NCBI RefSeq assembly: GCF_000813845.1
Contig: NZ_JWTB01000021.1
Span: forward strand, 1 to 64,000
Direction of reading: 5' to 3'
Source of the DNA: Pseudarthrobacter phenanthrenivorans
GTDB lineage: Bacteria; Actinomycetota; Actinomycetes; Actinomycetales; Micrococcaceae
DNA length: 64,000 nucleotides
Part shown: piece by piece, positions 8,449 to 17,530 of the stretch
Layout: every line of letters starts with the position of its first letter
How positions within the stretch are numbered: the first letter of the stretch is position 1
Notes under the pieces: model-generated
Seen by the model: the letters and a program-made list of their open reading frames with translations, nothing else
Databases searched by the model: none
What the model was told of the DNA's origin: nothing
Made by a program: the position numbers and the translations under genes

Positions 8449-10038
8449 GTGACTACTCCCACTGCATCCCAAACTTCCCAGAAGCCGGTGCTGGTTGTTG
8501 ATTACGGTGCCCAGTACGCGCAGCTGATTGCCCGCCGCGTCAGGGAAGCGAATGTGTATTCGGAAGTGGTTCCGCATACCTACTCCACCGAGCAGCTCCT
8601 GGCCAAGAACCCCGCCGCCATCATCCTTTCCGGCGGACCTTCCAGCGTTTATGCCGACGGCGCCCCCAGCGTGGGTGCCGACCTCTTCGAAGCGGGCGTC
8701 CCCGTCTTTGGCATCTGCTACGGCTTCCAGGCCATGGCCAACGCCCTGGGCGGCACGGTGGACAAGACCGGGCTGCGGGAGTACGGATCGACGGAAACCA
8801 CCATCCTGGGCGAGGGGCGCTCCGTGCTGGAGGGCATGCCCCAGCACCAGAAGACCTGGATGAGCCACGGCGACTCCGTCCACCGGGCGCCGGAAGGCTT
8901 CGAAGTCCTGGCCACGACGGCGGGCGCGGAAGTGGCCGCTTTCGCCAACGAGGAAAAGGGCCTGTTCGGTGTGCAGTGGCACCCTGAGGTCAAGCACTCC
9001 GCCTACGGCCAGCAGGTGCTCGAGAACTTCCTGTTCAACTGCGCCAAGATCGAGCCCAACTGGACCACCGGCAACATCCTCGAAGAGCAGGTGGAGCGCA
9101 TCCGCCAGCAGATCGGGGATGCCCGGGTCATCTGCGGCCTTTCCGGCGGTGTCGATTCCGCCGTGGCGGCAGCCCTGGTCCAGCGCGCTGTGGGCGACCA
9201 GCTCACCTGCGTGTTCGTTGACCACGGCCTCCTGCGCGAAGGCGAAGCCGAACAGGTGGAACGCGACTTCGTGGCTGCCACCGGCGTGAAGCTGTATGTG
9301 GCCAACGAACAGGAACGCTTCCTGTCCGCGCTGGCCGGCGTCAGCGACCCCGAGACCAAGCGCAAGATCATCGGCCGCGAGTTCATCCGCGCCTTCGAGG
9401 AAGCCGAACTGGCCATCATCGCCGAGGCAGCTGCGCACGGCGAAAAGATCAAATTCCTGGTCCAGGGCACCCTGTACCCGGACGTCGTCGAATCGGGCGG
9501 CGGTGAAGGTGCCGCGAACATCAAGAGCCACCACAATGTGGGCGGGCTGCCCGAGGACCTGCAGTTCGAGCTCGTCGAGCCGCTGCGCGCCCTGTTCAAG
9601 GACGAGGTCCGCGCAGTGGGCGCCCAGCTTGGCCTGCCGCAGGAAATCGTCGGCCGCCAGCCCTTCCCGGGCCCGGGCCTGGGCATCCGGATCGTCGGCG
9701 AGGTCACCAAGGACCGGCTGGACCTGCTGCGCAAGGCGGACGCCATTGCCCGCGCCGAGCTGACCGCAGCCGGCCTGGACAACGACGTATGGCAGATGCC
9801 GGTCGTCCTGCTCGCCGACGTCCGCAGCGTGGGCGTCATGGGCGATGGCCGCACCTATGGCCACCCCATCGTGCTCCGTCCCGTCTCCTCCGAGGACGCC
9901 ATGACCGCCGACTGGTCGCGGCTTCCGTACGACCTCCTGGCCAGGATTTCCAACCGGATCACCAACGAGGTGGACGGCGTCAACCGGGTGGTGCTGGACG
10001 TGACCAGCAAGCCGCCGGGAACCATCGAATGGGAATAG
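8449..10038 (+). CDS. guaA: GMP synthase (glutamine-hydrolysing)
   Basis: A 529-residue bifunctional cytosolic enzyme that converts XMP to GMP with ATP and glutamine. The N-terminal class I glutamine amidotransferase has nucleophile Cys90 in [10 protein letters not shown] and the His178/Glu180 pair in VQWHPEV. The ATP-pyrophosphatase P-loop SGGVDS is at residues 232-237. The C-terminal dimerisation domain includes [17 protein letters not shown]-like sequence (here [17 protein letters not shown]). It ends in KPPGTIEWE, the universal GuaA terminus. The length is normal for the family. A GTG start follows a -10 box with no Shine-Dalgarno, and a textbook terminator follows the stop. Confidence 0.97.
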   Translation: MTTPTASQTSQKPVLVVDYGAQYAQLIARRVREANVYSEVVPHTYSTEQLLAKNPAAIILSGGPSSVYADGAPSVGADLFEAGVPVFGICYGFQAMANALGGTVDKTGLREYGSTETTILGEGRSVLEGMPQHQKTWMSHGDSVHRAPEGFEVLATTAGAEVAAFANEEKGLFGVQWHPEVKHSAYGQQVLENFLFNCAKIEPNWTTGNILEEQVERIRQQIGDARVICGLSGGVDSAVAAALVQRAVGDQLTCVFVDHGLLREGEAEQVERDFVAATGVKLYVANEQERFLSALAGVSDPETKRKIIGREFIRAFEEAELAIIAEAAAHGEKIKFLVQGTLYPDVVESGGGEGAANIKSHHNVGGLPEDLQFELVEPLRALFKDEVRAVGAQLGLPQEIVGRQPFPGPGLGIRIVGEVTKDRLDLLRKADAIARAELTAAGLDNDVWQMPVVLLADVRSVGVMGDGRTYGHPIVLRPVSSEDAMTADWSRLPYDLLARISNRITNEVDGVNRVVLDVTSKPPGTIEWE

Positions 10039-10045
10039 CACTGTG

Positions 10046-10086
10046 AGTGGCCGGCCTCCGCCAGCGGGGGCCGGCCACTGCTTTTT
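10046..10086 (+). terminator. Rho-independent terminator of guaA
   Basis: Perfect 11-bp stem AGTGGCCGGCC (10046-10056) with its complement at 10069-10079, a 12-base loop, then CTTTTT. It starts 8 bases after the guaA stop. Confidence 0.85.
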
Positions 10087-10155
10087 CCCGGTGAAAACCT
10101 CCGCAAATTCCCTTGCCCCAGTGTTGCGGTCTCTCAAGTCCGGCGTCGAAGCGGC

Positions 10156-10161
10156 TACTCT
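10156..10161 (+). promoter_or_regulatory. -10 box TACTCT before the helicase-like gene
   Basis: TACTCT lies 7 bases before the ATG at 10169, which supports that start over an upstream GTG inside the guaA terminator. Confidence 0.4.
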
Positions 10162-10168
10162 CGAAGCT

Positions 10169-13100
10169 ATGCCGGTATGGTCCAGGGCGTCACGTGCAAA
10201 CGCAGAAAAGAAGGCAGAAGTGTCAGTTGGTCAAGGCCACCCGGAAGGCTCGGAAGAGCTTCGTAAATGGCTGTCCGGGCTCAAACCGGTCACCGGCGCG
10301 GACACGATGCTGCGCTTTACCAAGACCCCCGAAGGTTCCATCGACCTCACCTCGGCCCACCCCTCCGGGCTTGCCCAGCTCATGGCCGGGCGCCGTACCC
10401 GACTGTCCACGCTGATCCGGGACCGGCAGCAGTATGTCGTGGCGGCACGGGCATCGCGGAACATCCGGTCCAAGATCTTTGAACTTGCCAACGACCGCGG
10501 CATCGATGCCGGCTACCTGTCCGCAGGCACCGTGGTGTGGACGTCCGCCGTCGGGGGCAAACCTCAGCGCGTATCCGCCCCGGTGATGCTGACCGCCATC
10601 TCCCTCACCGTCCGCCCGGGCGAGGACGACTTCGAACTTCAGCTCACCGAGCAGGCACACATCAACCCCGCGCTGGTGCGGCACCTGAAGAACATCCACG
10701 GCATTGTCTTCGACGTCAACGCCGTCACCCGCCTTGCCTACAGCACGGCGCGGTTCGACCCCCAGCCCGTCCTGGACCGGCTGGCCACCCTGATCCGGCC
10801 CATCCACGGGGCCGAAACCCAGCACAACCTGCTGGTTTCCACCTTCGCGGACCTCTCCGGCAACCTCGACGATCCCTGGATCAACGACTCGCATCCCATC
10901 GTCTCCGCCCTCGCCACCGCGGCCGGCGGCGAAATGGTGGACGTGCAGGACCCGGACCCGTCCCGCTTCCCGCACCTGGACAACAGGCACCCAAAGGATG
11001 AGCTCCTCCTCCTGGACGCCGACGCGGACCAGCAGTATGTGATTGATGCTGCCCGTGCCGGCGACTCCCTGGTGGTCAGCACCCCGCCAGGTACCGGCCA
11101 GACCCAGACCGCCATCAACACCATCGGCGCATTGGTGGACGCCGGGAAGACCGTGCTGGTGGTGGGGGACCGCCGCGCCAGCCTGAACGAAGTATCCGGA
11201 CACCTGGAGACCCTGGGGCTGGAGTCCATCCTGTTCCAGCTCTCCGGCAACGTTTCCGCCCAGCAGCTGAAGGGCCAACTGGTCCGGGCCATCGTCCGCA
11301 ACGAAAAGTCGCTGGAGCCGCAGCTCGGGAACCTGCATGCCACCCTGACCGAGCACCGGCATGCGCTCATGGACCATGTGGCGTCGCTCCACAACGTCCG
11401 GGAGCGGTGGGGCTGCTCGCCGTACCAGGCCATGCAGTCACTGGCCGAGCTCACGTCCATCCATCCCGCGCCGGCAACCACCGTCCGGCTCAAGCGGAGC
11501 GTCCTGGACAACATCCGTGACCGTGAGGAGCTGGCCGGCAGGCTTCGGCGCGCCGCGGAATTGGGCAGTTTCAGCAAAGCGGCCACCACCAGCCCCTGGC
11601 ACGGTGCCCGGCTGCTGACCCGCAAGGAAACGGAGGAAGCCCAGGACCTGGTCCGGTCCGTGGCGAAAAGCCTTCCTGCCCTGCGCGACCGTATGCAGGC
11701 AGTGGCCGAGCATGCGGAGATCCGCCTGGGCGAGTCGTTCGCCGAGTGGGGTGAGCAGCTGGAACTGCTCGTGGCCGTTCGCGGCAGCCTGGACAAATTC
11801 ACCCCGGACATCTTCGACCGGCCGGTCACGGACCTGATCTCCGCCACGGCCCCGTCCGCCTGGCGCCGCGAACGCGGCATCGAATTGACGGCCATGCAGC
11901 GCTCCCGGCTTCGCCGGGTGGCGAAGGAATACGTCCGCCCCGGCGTGCACATCGCGGACCTGCACTCGTCGCTGGTCCTGGTCCAGGAGCAGCGGGCCCT
12001 GTGGGCAGGGTACGCCACCACCCAGCGGCACCCCGCGGTTCCATCCGGCCTGGCCGAAATGAACGCCATGTACCGGTCCCTGGACCGCGAGCTGGCGCAG
12101 CTCGGCGAGGCCCTGCGGCACACGGAAGACGGCGGATCCCTGGCAACCGTTCCCTACGCCCGGCTGATGGAGCGGCTGGAGCGGCTGGTGGCGGATACCG
12201 ACACCCTCAAGACCCTGCCCGAGCGGACGCTCCTTATCGAGAACATGCGCGAACACGGACTCGGTGAACTGCTCGATGACCTCGCGGAGCGGGAAGTTCC
12301 GGAAGGATCCGTCGCCGCAGAACTCGAACTTGCCTGGTGGCAGTCCGCCCTCGAAGCCATGATCAGCGGCGACGACTACCTGGCCATGTCCGACGGCGAG
12401 GCCCTGCGCCAGCTCGAGGCCGAGTACCGGCTGGCCGACAACGCCCACATCGCCAGCGGTGCCGCCCGGCTTCGGTGGGACCTGGCTGAACGGTGGCGCA
12501 GTGCCATTGCCGCCCAGCCCCGCCAGGCGGACCTCCTGCGCAGCCTGCTGAAGGACGGACGGGTCTCGTTGCCGGCCCTCACCGCGCAGGCACCTGACCT
12601 GATCGGCAGCCTGGTTCCGGTCTGGTCCGTCAGCCCGTACCTGATGACGGGCCTGCTGCCCGCGGAGCAGCACTTCGATGCCGTCGTGATCCTCGACGCC
12701 GAGGCGACCTCCCTGCAGGCAGTCCTGCCCTCGATTGCCCGCGCCCGGCAGGTCATCGCCTTCGGCGATTCCCGCATCGCCACGCCACGGACATTCACGG
12801 TTGGGGTGGAACGGCTCGCGCCCGGCGAATCGGCGCACCACCGTGTGGAGAGCGCTTTCACCGCGCTCTCCGCCGTGCTGCCGGTGTGGCGGCTCAACGT
12901 GGTGTACCGCGCGGTGGACGAAGACCTTGTCCTCCAACTAAGCAAGAACATCTACGACGGTGGCCTGCGCCGGCTGCCGGAAGGCCAGTCCGCGACCGGG
13001 CTGGACCGCTCCCTGTTGGTGGAGTACCTTCCTGACGGCACGGGGCTTCCCAGCGCCGACCACGAAGGCGTGGAATCCGTGGTGGCCGAGGTCAACCGCG

Positions 13101-14581
13101 TCGTGGAACTGGTTTTCGAGCACGCGCGCATGCGCCCGCGGACGTCCCTCGCCGTGGTTACCGCCAGCCTGCGCCACGCCGCGCGGATCGGCGAGTCCAT
13201 CCGGCTCCAGCTGTCCAACCAGCCGGGCCTGGCCGGATTCTTCGGCGCCGGCCCGGAGTCCTTCCGGGTGGTCGACCTGGAAAGGGCTCAGGGACTGGTC
13301 CGCGACCACGTCATTTTCTCGCCGGGATTCGGGCGGACCCCGCACGGCCGGGCGCTGCACAACTTCGGGCCGCTCTCCGCGGAAGGAGGCAGGGAGAAAT
13401 TCGCGCTGGCCATGACCCGCGCACGCCGTTCCATGCACGTGCTGACCTGCTTCCGTCCCGAGGACCTGGACCACACCCGGCTCACCCACGGCGCGGTGGA
13501 CCTGTACACGCTGCTGGACCGGGAGATTTCCGGCAACACCGACCTGGGTACCCCCGCGTCCCGGGCGGCCGCCAGCGAACAGGCACTGGGGGCAGATCCG
13601 TTGGTCGCGGACTTGGGCGACCGGCTGCGGGCCCGCGGGGCGAGGGTCTGGCACCAGTACGACGGCGCCATCGACGTTGTTGCCGCCGCCGACCCCCTCA
13701 ACACCATGGGCCAGGACGAGTCCGACCTTCCACGGCCCGTAGCCATTGAGTCCGACGGCACTGCGCAGTACCGCACCATGAGCGTGCGTGAACGGAGCCG
13801 GCTGCGGCCTCAACTGCTGGAGCGGCTGGGGTGGCGCTATATGCCGCTCTGGACCATCGAGGTCTTCACCGATCCTTCGTCCTGCGCGGACCGTATCGCC
13901 GGCTACCTTGGGCTGGAAAAGATGGTGTTGCCGGCCAGGACCACGCCCTCTGCAGGATTCCTTGACGATGACTTCGACCAGGCGTTCCATGGAATGGCCG
14001 CTTCTGCGCCGGGTGGTGTTTCCTACCTGCCCAGCGACGACCGCGGCGATGACAGCGGAAACCGGCAGGACGCCGGCGGGAACGGGCACCAGGCAGGAAC
14101 GGACGCCGCCGGCACCGGTTTCGGCCGGAACGGGCAGGGACGCCGCGCCAGTGCCCCGGACAACAGGGAAACGGCCTCCACGGCCGGTGACTCCCCAACA
14201 GGAAACAGCGGGCCGGAGGGAGACCTGGCCGTGAACGGGATCAGCGGAGGACACGTGCGCGAGGAAGATCCGCGCCGCAACGGCAACGGGATGAACGGCA
14301 ACGCTGTGGACGGCAGCGGGATGAACGGCAACGCTGTGGACGAAAACAGCGTAAACGGCAACGCTGCGAACGACAGCGGGACCGCGGAACCTGAAACCCA
14401 GGGTGACGCAGCTGGCGCCGCGAAGCCGGCTTCGGACGGGCCTGCCGCCCGGACGACGAAGGCCGGCACCGGGGACCTCCTTCCGACCAAGGCCGCCGAG
14501 GACGACGCCCGCAGCTGGGGTGACCGGGACGATGACCACGACGCCTGGTTGAAGGAACAGCGGCCGCCGCACTGGGGCTAA
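10169..14581 (+). CDS. Large SF1 helicase-like protein with altered ATPase motifs
   Basis: A 1470-residue protein with the layout of DNA2/COG1112-type SF1 helicases. The Walker A equivalent (residues 304-314) reads STPPGTGQTQT: Gln311 replaces the essential Lys, and the first Gly is Thr. The Walker B equivalent reads VILDAEAT (Asp843, Ala844) instead of a DE pair. Motif III reads GDSRI, without the usual Gln. Motif VI is well kept, ALAMTRARRSM (1080-1090), as is the VDLERAQGLVRDHVIFS region. Residues about 1130-1260 resemble the restriction-endonuclease-fold domain at the end of such helicases, with Asp1169 and Glu1194 as possible catalytic acids and RERSRLRPQLLERLGW. The last 200 residues are Gly/Asn/Asp-rich and disordered, with 10-residue repeats. 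It probably kept the fold but lost or changed ATP hydrolysis. Start by -10 box; a GTG at 10220 with AAGAAGG upstream is an alternative. Confidence 0.8.
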   Translation: MPVWSRASRANAEKKAEVSVGQGHPEGSEELRKWLSGLKPVTGADTMLRFTKTPEGSIDLTSAHPSGLAQLMAGRRTRLSTLIRDRQQYVVAARASRNIRSKIFELANDRGIDAGYLSAGTVVWTSAVGGKPQRVSAPVMLTAISLTVRPGEDDFELQLTEQAHINPALVRHLKNIHGIVFDVNAVTRLAYSTARFDPQPVLDRLATLIRPIHGAETQHNLLVSTFADLSGNLDDPWINDSHPIVSALATAAGGEMVDVQDPDPSRFPHLDNRHPKDELLLLDADADQQYVIDAARAGDSLVVSTPPGTGQTQTAINTIGALVDAGKTVLVVGDRRASLNEVSGHLETLGLESILFQLSGNVSAQQLKGQLVRAIVRNEKSLEPQLGNLHATLTEHRHALMDHVASLHNVRERWGCSPYQAMQSLAELTSIHPAPATTVRLKRSVLDNIRDREELAGRLRRAAELGSFSKAATTSPWHGARLLTRKETEEAQDLVRSVAKSLPALRDRMQAVAEHAEIRLGESFAEWGEQLELLVAVRGSLDKFTPDIFDRPVTDLISATAPSAWRRERGIELTAMQRSRLRRVAKEYVRPGVHIADLHSSLVLVQEQRALWAGYATTQRHPAVPSGLAEMNAMYRSLDRELAQLGEALRHTEDGGSLATVPYARLMERLERLVADTDTLKTLPERTLLIENMREHGLGELLDDLAEREVPEGSVAAELELAWWQSALEAMISGDDYLAMSDGEALRQLEAEYRLADNAHIASGAARLRWDLAERWRSAIAAQPRQADLLRSLLKDGRVSLPALTAQAPDLIGSLVPVWSVSPYLMTGLLPAEQHFDAVVILDAEATSLQAVLPSIARARQVIAFGDSRIATPRTFTVGVERLAPGESAHHRVESAFTALSAVLPVWRLNVVYRAVDEDLVLQLSKNIYDGGLRRLPEGQSATGLDRSLLVEYLPDGTGLPSADHEGVESVVAEVNRVVELVFEHARMRPRTSLAVVTASLRHAARIGESIRLQLSNQPGLAGFFGAGPESFRVVDLERAQGLVRDHVIFSPGFGRTPHGRALHNFGPLSAEGGREKFALAMTRARRSMHVLTCFRPEDLDHTRLTHGAVDLYTLLDREISGNTDLGTPASRAAASEQALGADPLVADLGDRLRARGARVWHQYDGAIDVVAAADPLNTMGQDESDLPRPVAIESDGTAQYRTMSVRERSRLRPQLLERLGWRYMPLWTIEVFTDPSSCADRIAGYLGLEKMVLPARTTPSAGFLDDDFDQAFHGMAASAPGGVSYLPSDDRGDDSGNRQDAGGNGHQAGTDAAGTGFGRNGQGRRASAPDNRETASTAGDSPTGNSGPEGDLAVNGISGGHVREEDPRRNGNGMNGNAVDGSGMNGNAVDENSVNGNAANDSGTAEPETQGDAAGAAKPASDGPAARTTKAGTGDLLPTKAAEDDARSWGDRDDDHDAWLKEQRPPHWG
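14288..14377 (+). repeat. Three 30-bp tandem repeats in the helicase-like gene
   Basis: Copies at 14288-14317, 14318-14347 and 14348-14377. The first two share 24 consecutive identical bases; the third is diverged. They encode GMNGNAVDGS, GMNGNAVDEN and SVNGNAANDS in the disordered C-terminal tail. Confidence 0.85.
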
Positions 14582-14622
14582 GGGCCTGCGGCGCCCGGAC
14601 GGGTGGCGCCTGGTCCCGCTGC

Positions 14623-14654
14623 GGGGTTCCGCTGGTGAGGGGTTCCACTGGTGA
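14623..14654. repeat. Two 16-bp tandem repeats between convergent genes
   Basis: GGGGTTCCGCTGGTGA (14623-14638) is followed at once by GGGGTTCCACTGGTGA (14639-14654), one mismatch, then a decayed third copy. They lie in the 87-bp gap after the helicase-like gene. Confidence 0.75.
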
Positions 14655-14668
14655 GGGTTCCCGAGGGT

Positions 14669-15397
14669 TTAGGGCGGGCTGACCAGGACGAAGAACAGCC
14701 TGCCCTGGGTGGAGGCACCGGCCAGGCGGGAGGATTGCTCCGCGGTGGCTGCCACGACGAGCAGTCCGTCCGTTTCCGTGGTGCCCAGCCACTGGCCGCT
14801 CTGCCCACCCTTGTTGGATGTCCACAGCACCGGGACGGCAGAGGCGAGAACCTCGGATGGCCCCTGCTGGTCGAAGCCGTTGGCTGATGTCAGTACGACG
14901 TTGACCAACTGGCCGGGGGAGACCAGCTGGATGGATGACGCATCCGCCATGCGCAGGGGAACGGCGGCCGAGCCGGGTGGCGCACCAGCGAGGAGCCCGG
15001 GGCCCAGGAGCTGGGCATCGGTGAGGAGCTGTCCTTTGCGCATTGGGGAAGCAAGCTGCTTCCCGGTGGCGGCTGCGTCGTCGCGGAGGAATCCTGGGGC
15101 CATCATCCCCGGCGGCACCTGGACACGGGCCAGGTCGGTTGCCGTCATTGCGGTGCCGGCAGGGAGGTCCCTGGCAGCGGCAAGGGCCGTGACGGTCGAT
15201 AGCGGGGCAGGAGTGAGCTGCTGCACCGTGATGGCCGCCGCCGCGCAGAAGAGCAGGGCTGCAGCGAGGCGTCGGTTGCGGCTTAGCCAGCCGGCAAACC
15301 GGGAGCGGAACGAACGGTATCCGGGACGGCGTCCCGGGGAACTGGTGCCCGCGGGCCACCCCGGGCCGTTGCGGTGAGGGCGGGAAAGTATCGGCAT
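14669..15397 (-). CDS. SAF-domain membrane-anchored protein (CpaB/RcpC-like)
   Basis: A 242-residue protein with a basic, proline-rich N-terminus, one membrane segment (about residues 43-60, LAAALLFCAAAAITV), and then a SAF domain: VTALAAARDLPAGTAMTATDL, a GQLLTDAQLLGPG segment, and a VSPGQLVNVVLTS strand. SAF domains of this sort occur in CpaB/RcpC proteins of Flp (tad) pilus assembly, where they sit outside the membrane. No pilus genes are in the window, so the role here is open. The ATG at 15397 lies 6 bases after a TAGCGT box. It is convergent with the helicase-like gene. Confidence 0.82.
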   Translation of the reverse strand: MPILSRPHRNGPGWPAGTSSPGRRPGYRSFRSRFAGWLSRNRRLAAALLFCAAAAITVQQLTPAPLSTVTALAAARDLPAGTAMTATDLARVQVPPGMMAPGFLRDDAAATGKQLASPMRKGQLLTDAQLLGPGLLAGAPPGSAAVPLRMADASSIQLVSPGQLVNVVLTSANGFDQQGPSEVLASAVPVLWTSNKGGQSGQWLGTTETDGLLVVAATAEQSSRLAGASTQGRLFFVLVSPP

Positions 15398-15403
15398 GCG
15401 CCC

Positions 15404-15409
15404 ACGCTA
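15404..15409 (-). promoter_or_regulatory. -10 box TAGCGT (minus strand), leaderless SAF gene
   Basis: On the minus strand TAGCGT is 6 bases upstream of the ATG at 15397; no Shine-Dalgarno is present. Confidence 0.45.
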
Positions 15410-15510
15410 AGGGGCGGGGCGGCACGCCAGGGAGGCTGAACTGCGCCTATGTGGACAAAGGCGGCCGGGCGCAGGAAGGCGCCGGCCGCCGTCGTCATGG
15501 CGTGGAAGTC

Positions 15511-15783
15511 CTAGCTGGCGGCTGCTGCGGGCGCGGAAGCGGCAGGTGCGGGAGCCGGTGCAGCCGGCGCCGCGGAGGGTGCGGGGGAGACGGAGCTGCC
15601 CTTGGAGTCGCGGGAATCAGTGCGGTAAAAGCCCGAGCCCTTGAAGACGACGCCGACGCTGTTGAACTTCTTGCGCAGCGTTCCCCCGCATTCCGGGCAT
15701 GACGTCAGGCTGCTGTCCGAGAACGACTGGACAATGTCGAAGGCGTGGCCGCAATCCTTGCAGGCGTAAGCATATGTAGGCAC
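15511..15783 (-). CDS. FmdB family zinc ribbon protein
   Basis: A 90-residue protein starting MPTYAYACKDCGHAF, with a zinc ribbon formed by Cys8, Cys11, Cys29 and Cys32 (CKDC...CPEC), and a basic strand LRKKFNSVGVVFKGSGFYRTD. These are the marks of the FmdB/regulatory CxxC-CxxC family, small proteins thought to bind nucleic acid or act as transcriptional or translational regulators; function is not settled. The C-terminal third is an Ala/Pro-rich low-complexity tail. The GTG start is preceded by a strong GGAGGAG. Confidence 0.92.
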   Translation of the reverse strand: MPTYAYACKDCGHAFDIVQSFSDSSLTSCPECGGTLRKKFNSVGVVFKGSGFYRTDSRDSKGSSVSPAPSAAPAAPAPAPAASAPAAAAS

Positions 15784-15895
15784 TGGTGCTCCTCCTCTTG
15801 GGCAAACGAGAGGTCCCGTGCTGCCAACTGGTAAACCATTAGCAGTCGCAGGGCCTGAGTGCTAATTCTATCATCTGGGTCCGGCAGCCCCGGGC

Positions 15896-16516
15896 TCAGG
15901 CGCCGCCCGCCAGGGGCCGGTATCCGGAGGGCATGAGCACCGCCGGGACCGGCCGGTCGAACTCCTCTGCGGGAATCCGGCCGGCGGGCAGCAATTCTTC
16001 GTCATAAATAACCGCGGCGAGCGGAATTTCCTTCCCCGCCGTAGCAAGATGCCCCAGGAATTTGTCGTAGTACCCGCCGCCCTGGCCAATCCTGTTTCCC
16101 GCGAGGTCCACGGCTGTGGCCGGAATGAAGAGCATCGCCGCGCCTCCGGCCGTCTCCGGGCCGTGGCGGACTCCCGCGGGTTCCAGGATCGGCGCATATT
16201 TGCTGCGCTCGAATCCTGTCCCGGGCGTCCAGTACACCCAGCTCATTTCCCGTCCCGGCTCACAGACGGGGAGCAGGACGCTGTGGCCGCTTCGGTGCAG
16301 CGCGGCAATCAACGGCAAGGTGGGCGGTTCCTGTCCCACGCCGAGGTACACGCAGGCAGTTCCCGGGCTGCCGCCGGCGACCCTGCCCGCCCAGGCTTCC
16401 CCGTGGATGGCCAGGGCGGAACCAGCGGCCTCCAGCTGCGCCGGTGACAGGCCTGCCCGCCGCCTCCGGTGGGCGGCGCGGATATCGTCCTTGACTGCGT
16501 TGGTCTCCTGAAGCAT
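15896..16516 (-). CDS. 5-formyltetrahydrofolate cyclo-ligase
   Basis: A 206-residue cytosolic enzyme that uses ATP to turn 5-formyl-THF into 5,10-methenyl-THF. The family signature GQGGGYYDKFL is present near residues 142-152, with the upstream FIPATAVDLAGNRIG strand and the N-terminal basic helix KDDIRAAHRRRRAGLSP that binds substrate phosphate. The length is typical. The ATG is preceded by AGGAAGGA. It is divergent from galU, with about 100 bp between them. Confidence 0.93.
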   Translation of the reverse strand: MLQETNAVKDDIRAAHRRRRAGLSPAQLEAAGSALAIHGEAWAGRVAGGSPGTACVYLGVGQEPPTLPLIAALHRSGHSVLLPVCEPGREMSWVYWTPGTGFERSKYAPILEPAGVRHGPETAGGAAMLFIPATAVDLAGNRIGQGGGYYDKFLGHLATAGKEIPLAAVIYDEELLPAGRIPAEEFDRPVPAVLMPSGYRPLAGGA

Positions 16517-16608
16517 GGTGTCCTTCCTGGGTGGCCCGCGATGCCGTGGCTTCGCGGTCCGGGCGCGGGGCCGCCGCGCCGGTGGTTACTGAAACGCCTG
16601 ACTGACGC

Positions 16609-16614
16609 TAGATT
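16609..16614 (+). promoter_or_regulatory. -10 box TAGATT, leaderless galU
   Basis: TAGATT lies 6 bases before the GTG at 16621. A TTACTG stands 17 bases upstream as a poor -35. Confidence 0.5.
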
Positions 16615-16620
16615 AGACCG

Positions 16621-17526
16621 GTGAACACCAGTAACCCCAGAGTCCGCAAAGCCGTCATTCCCGCAGCGGGCCTGGGCACCAGGTTCCTGCCTGCCACCAA
16701 GGCGATGCCCAAGGAAATGCTGCCCGTCGTGGACAAGCCTGCCATCCAGTATGTGGTGGAGGAAGCCGTGCACGTGGGCCTCAACGACATCCTGATGATT
16801 ACAGGCCGTAACAAGCGCGCCCTTGAAGACCATTTCGACCGGGTTCCCTCCCTCGAATCGACCCTTGAGGACAAAGGGGACACGGAGAAGCTGGCGTCCA
16901 TCCAGGCGGCAAGCCAGCTGGGTGACATCCACTACGTCCGGCAGGGCGACCCCCATGGCCTGGGCCACGCAGTGCTCCGGGCAAAGCAGCACGTGGGCAA
17001 CGAGGCCTTCGCGGTCCTGCTGGGGGATGACCTCATTGACGCCCGCGACGAACTCCTCAGCACCATGATTGACGTGCAGGCGAAAACGGGCGGCTCCGTC
17101 GTCGCGCTCATCGAAGTTGAACCCTCGCAGATCAGCGCGTACGGCTGTGCGGACGTCCAGGCGATCGACGGCGGGGACTACGTCCGCGTCAACAGGCTCG
17201 TCGAAAAACCTTCGCCCGAGGAAGCGCCCTCCAACCTTGCCCTGATCGGGCGGTACGTCCTGCACCCGGCGGTCTTCGACGTCCTCGAACACACCAAGCC
17301 GGGACGCGGCGGCGAAATCCAGCTGACGGACGCCCTGCAGGAACTGGCGTCCGGCGACGCCGAGGGCCACGGCGTGTACGGGGTTGTGTTCCGCGGCCGC
17401 CGCTACGACACGGGGGACAAACTCAGCTACCTCAAGGCCTGCGTCCAGCTCGCCATTGACAGCGAAGACCTGGGTCCCGGCCTGCGGGAATGGCTGCCGG
17501 GCTTCACCGCCGGCCTCTCCCGGTAG
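16621..17526 (+). CDS. galU: UTP--glucose-1-phosphate uridylyltransferase
   Basis: A 301-residue nucleotidyltransferase making UDP-glucose from UTP and glucose 1-phosphate, the precursor for cell-wall sugars, trehalose and exopolysaccharide. The N-terminal signature AAGLGTRFLPATKAMPKEML contains the nucleotide-binding loop and the catalytic basic residues. The conserved YVVEEAV, GDDLID and VEKPSPEEAPSNLALIGRYV segments are also present. The length is normal. The start is GTG directly after a -10 box. The GNAT gene starts 4 bases after its stop and must be co-transcribed. galE, its pathway partner, is at 60 kb. Confidence 0.96.
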   Translation: MNTSNPRVRKAVIPAAGLGTRFLPATKAMPKEMLPVVDKPAIQYVVEEAVHVGLNDILMITGRNKRALEDHFDRVPSLESTLEDKGDTEKLASIQAASQLGDIHYVRQGDPHGLGHAVLRAKQHVGNEAFAVLLGDDLIDARDELLSTMIDVQAKTGGSVVALIEVEPSQISAYGCADVQAIDGGDYVRVNRLVEKPSPEEAPSNLALIGRYVLHPAVFDVLEHTKPGRGGEIQLTDALQELASGDAEGHGVYGVVFRGRRYDTGDKLSYLKACVQLAIDSEDLGPGLREWLPGFTAGLSR

Positions 17527-17530
17527 CGCC

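Noticed and set aside
10043-10168. Open frame upstream of the helicase-like gene from a GTG at 10043
   Set aside because: It would begin inside the guaA terminator; the ATG at 10169 has a -10 box at the right distance and fits better.
17384-17530. Upstream extension of the GNAT frame within galU
   Set aside because: It is the out-of-frame reading of the galU end; the ATG at 17531 starts the normal GNAT domain.
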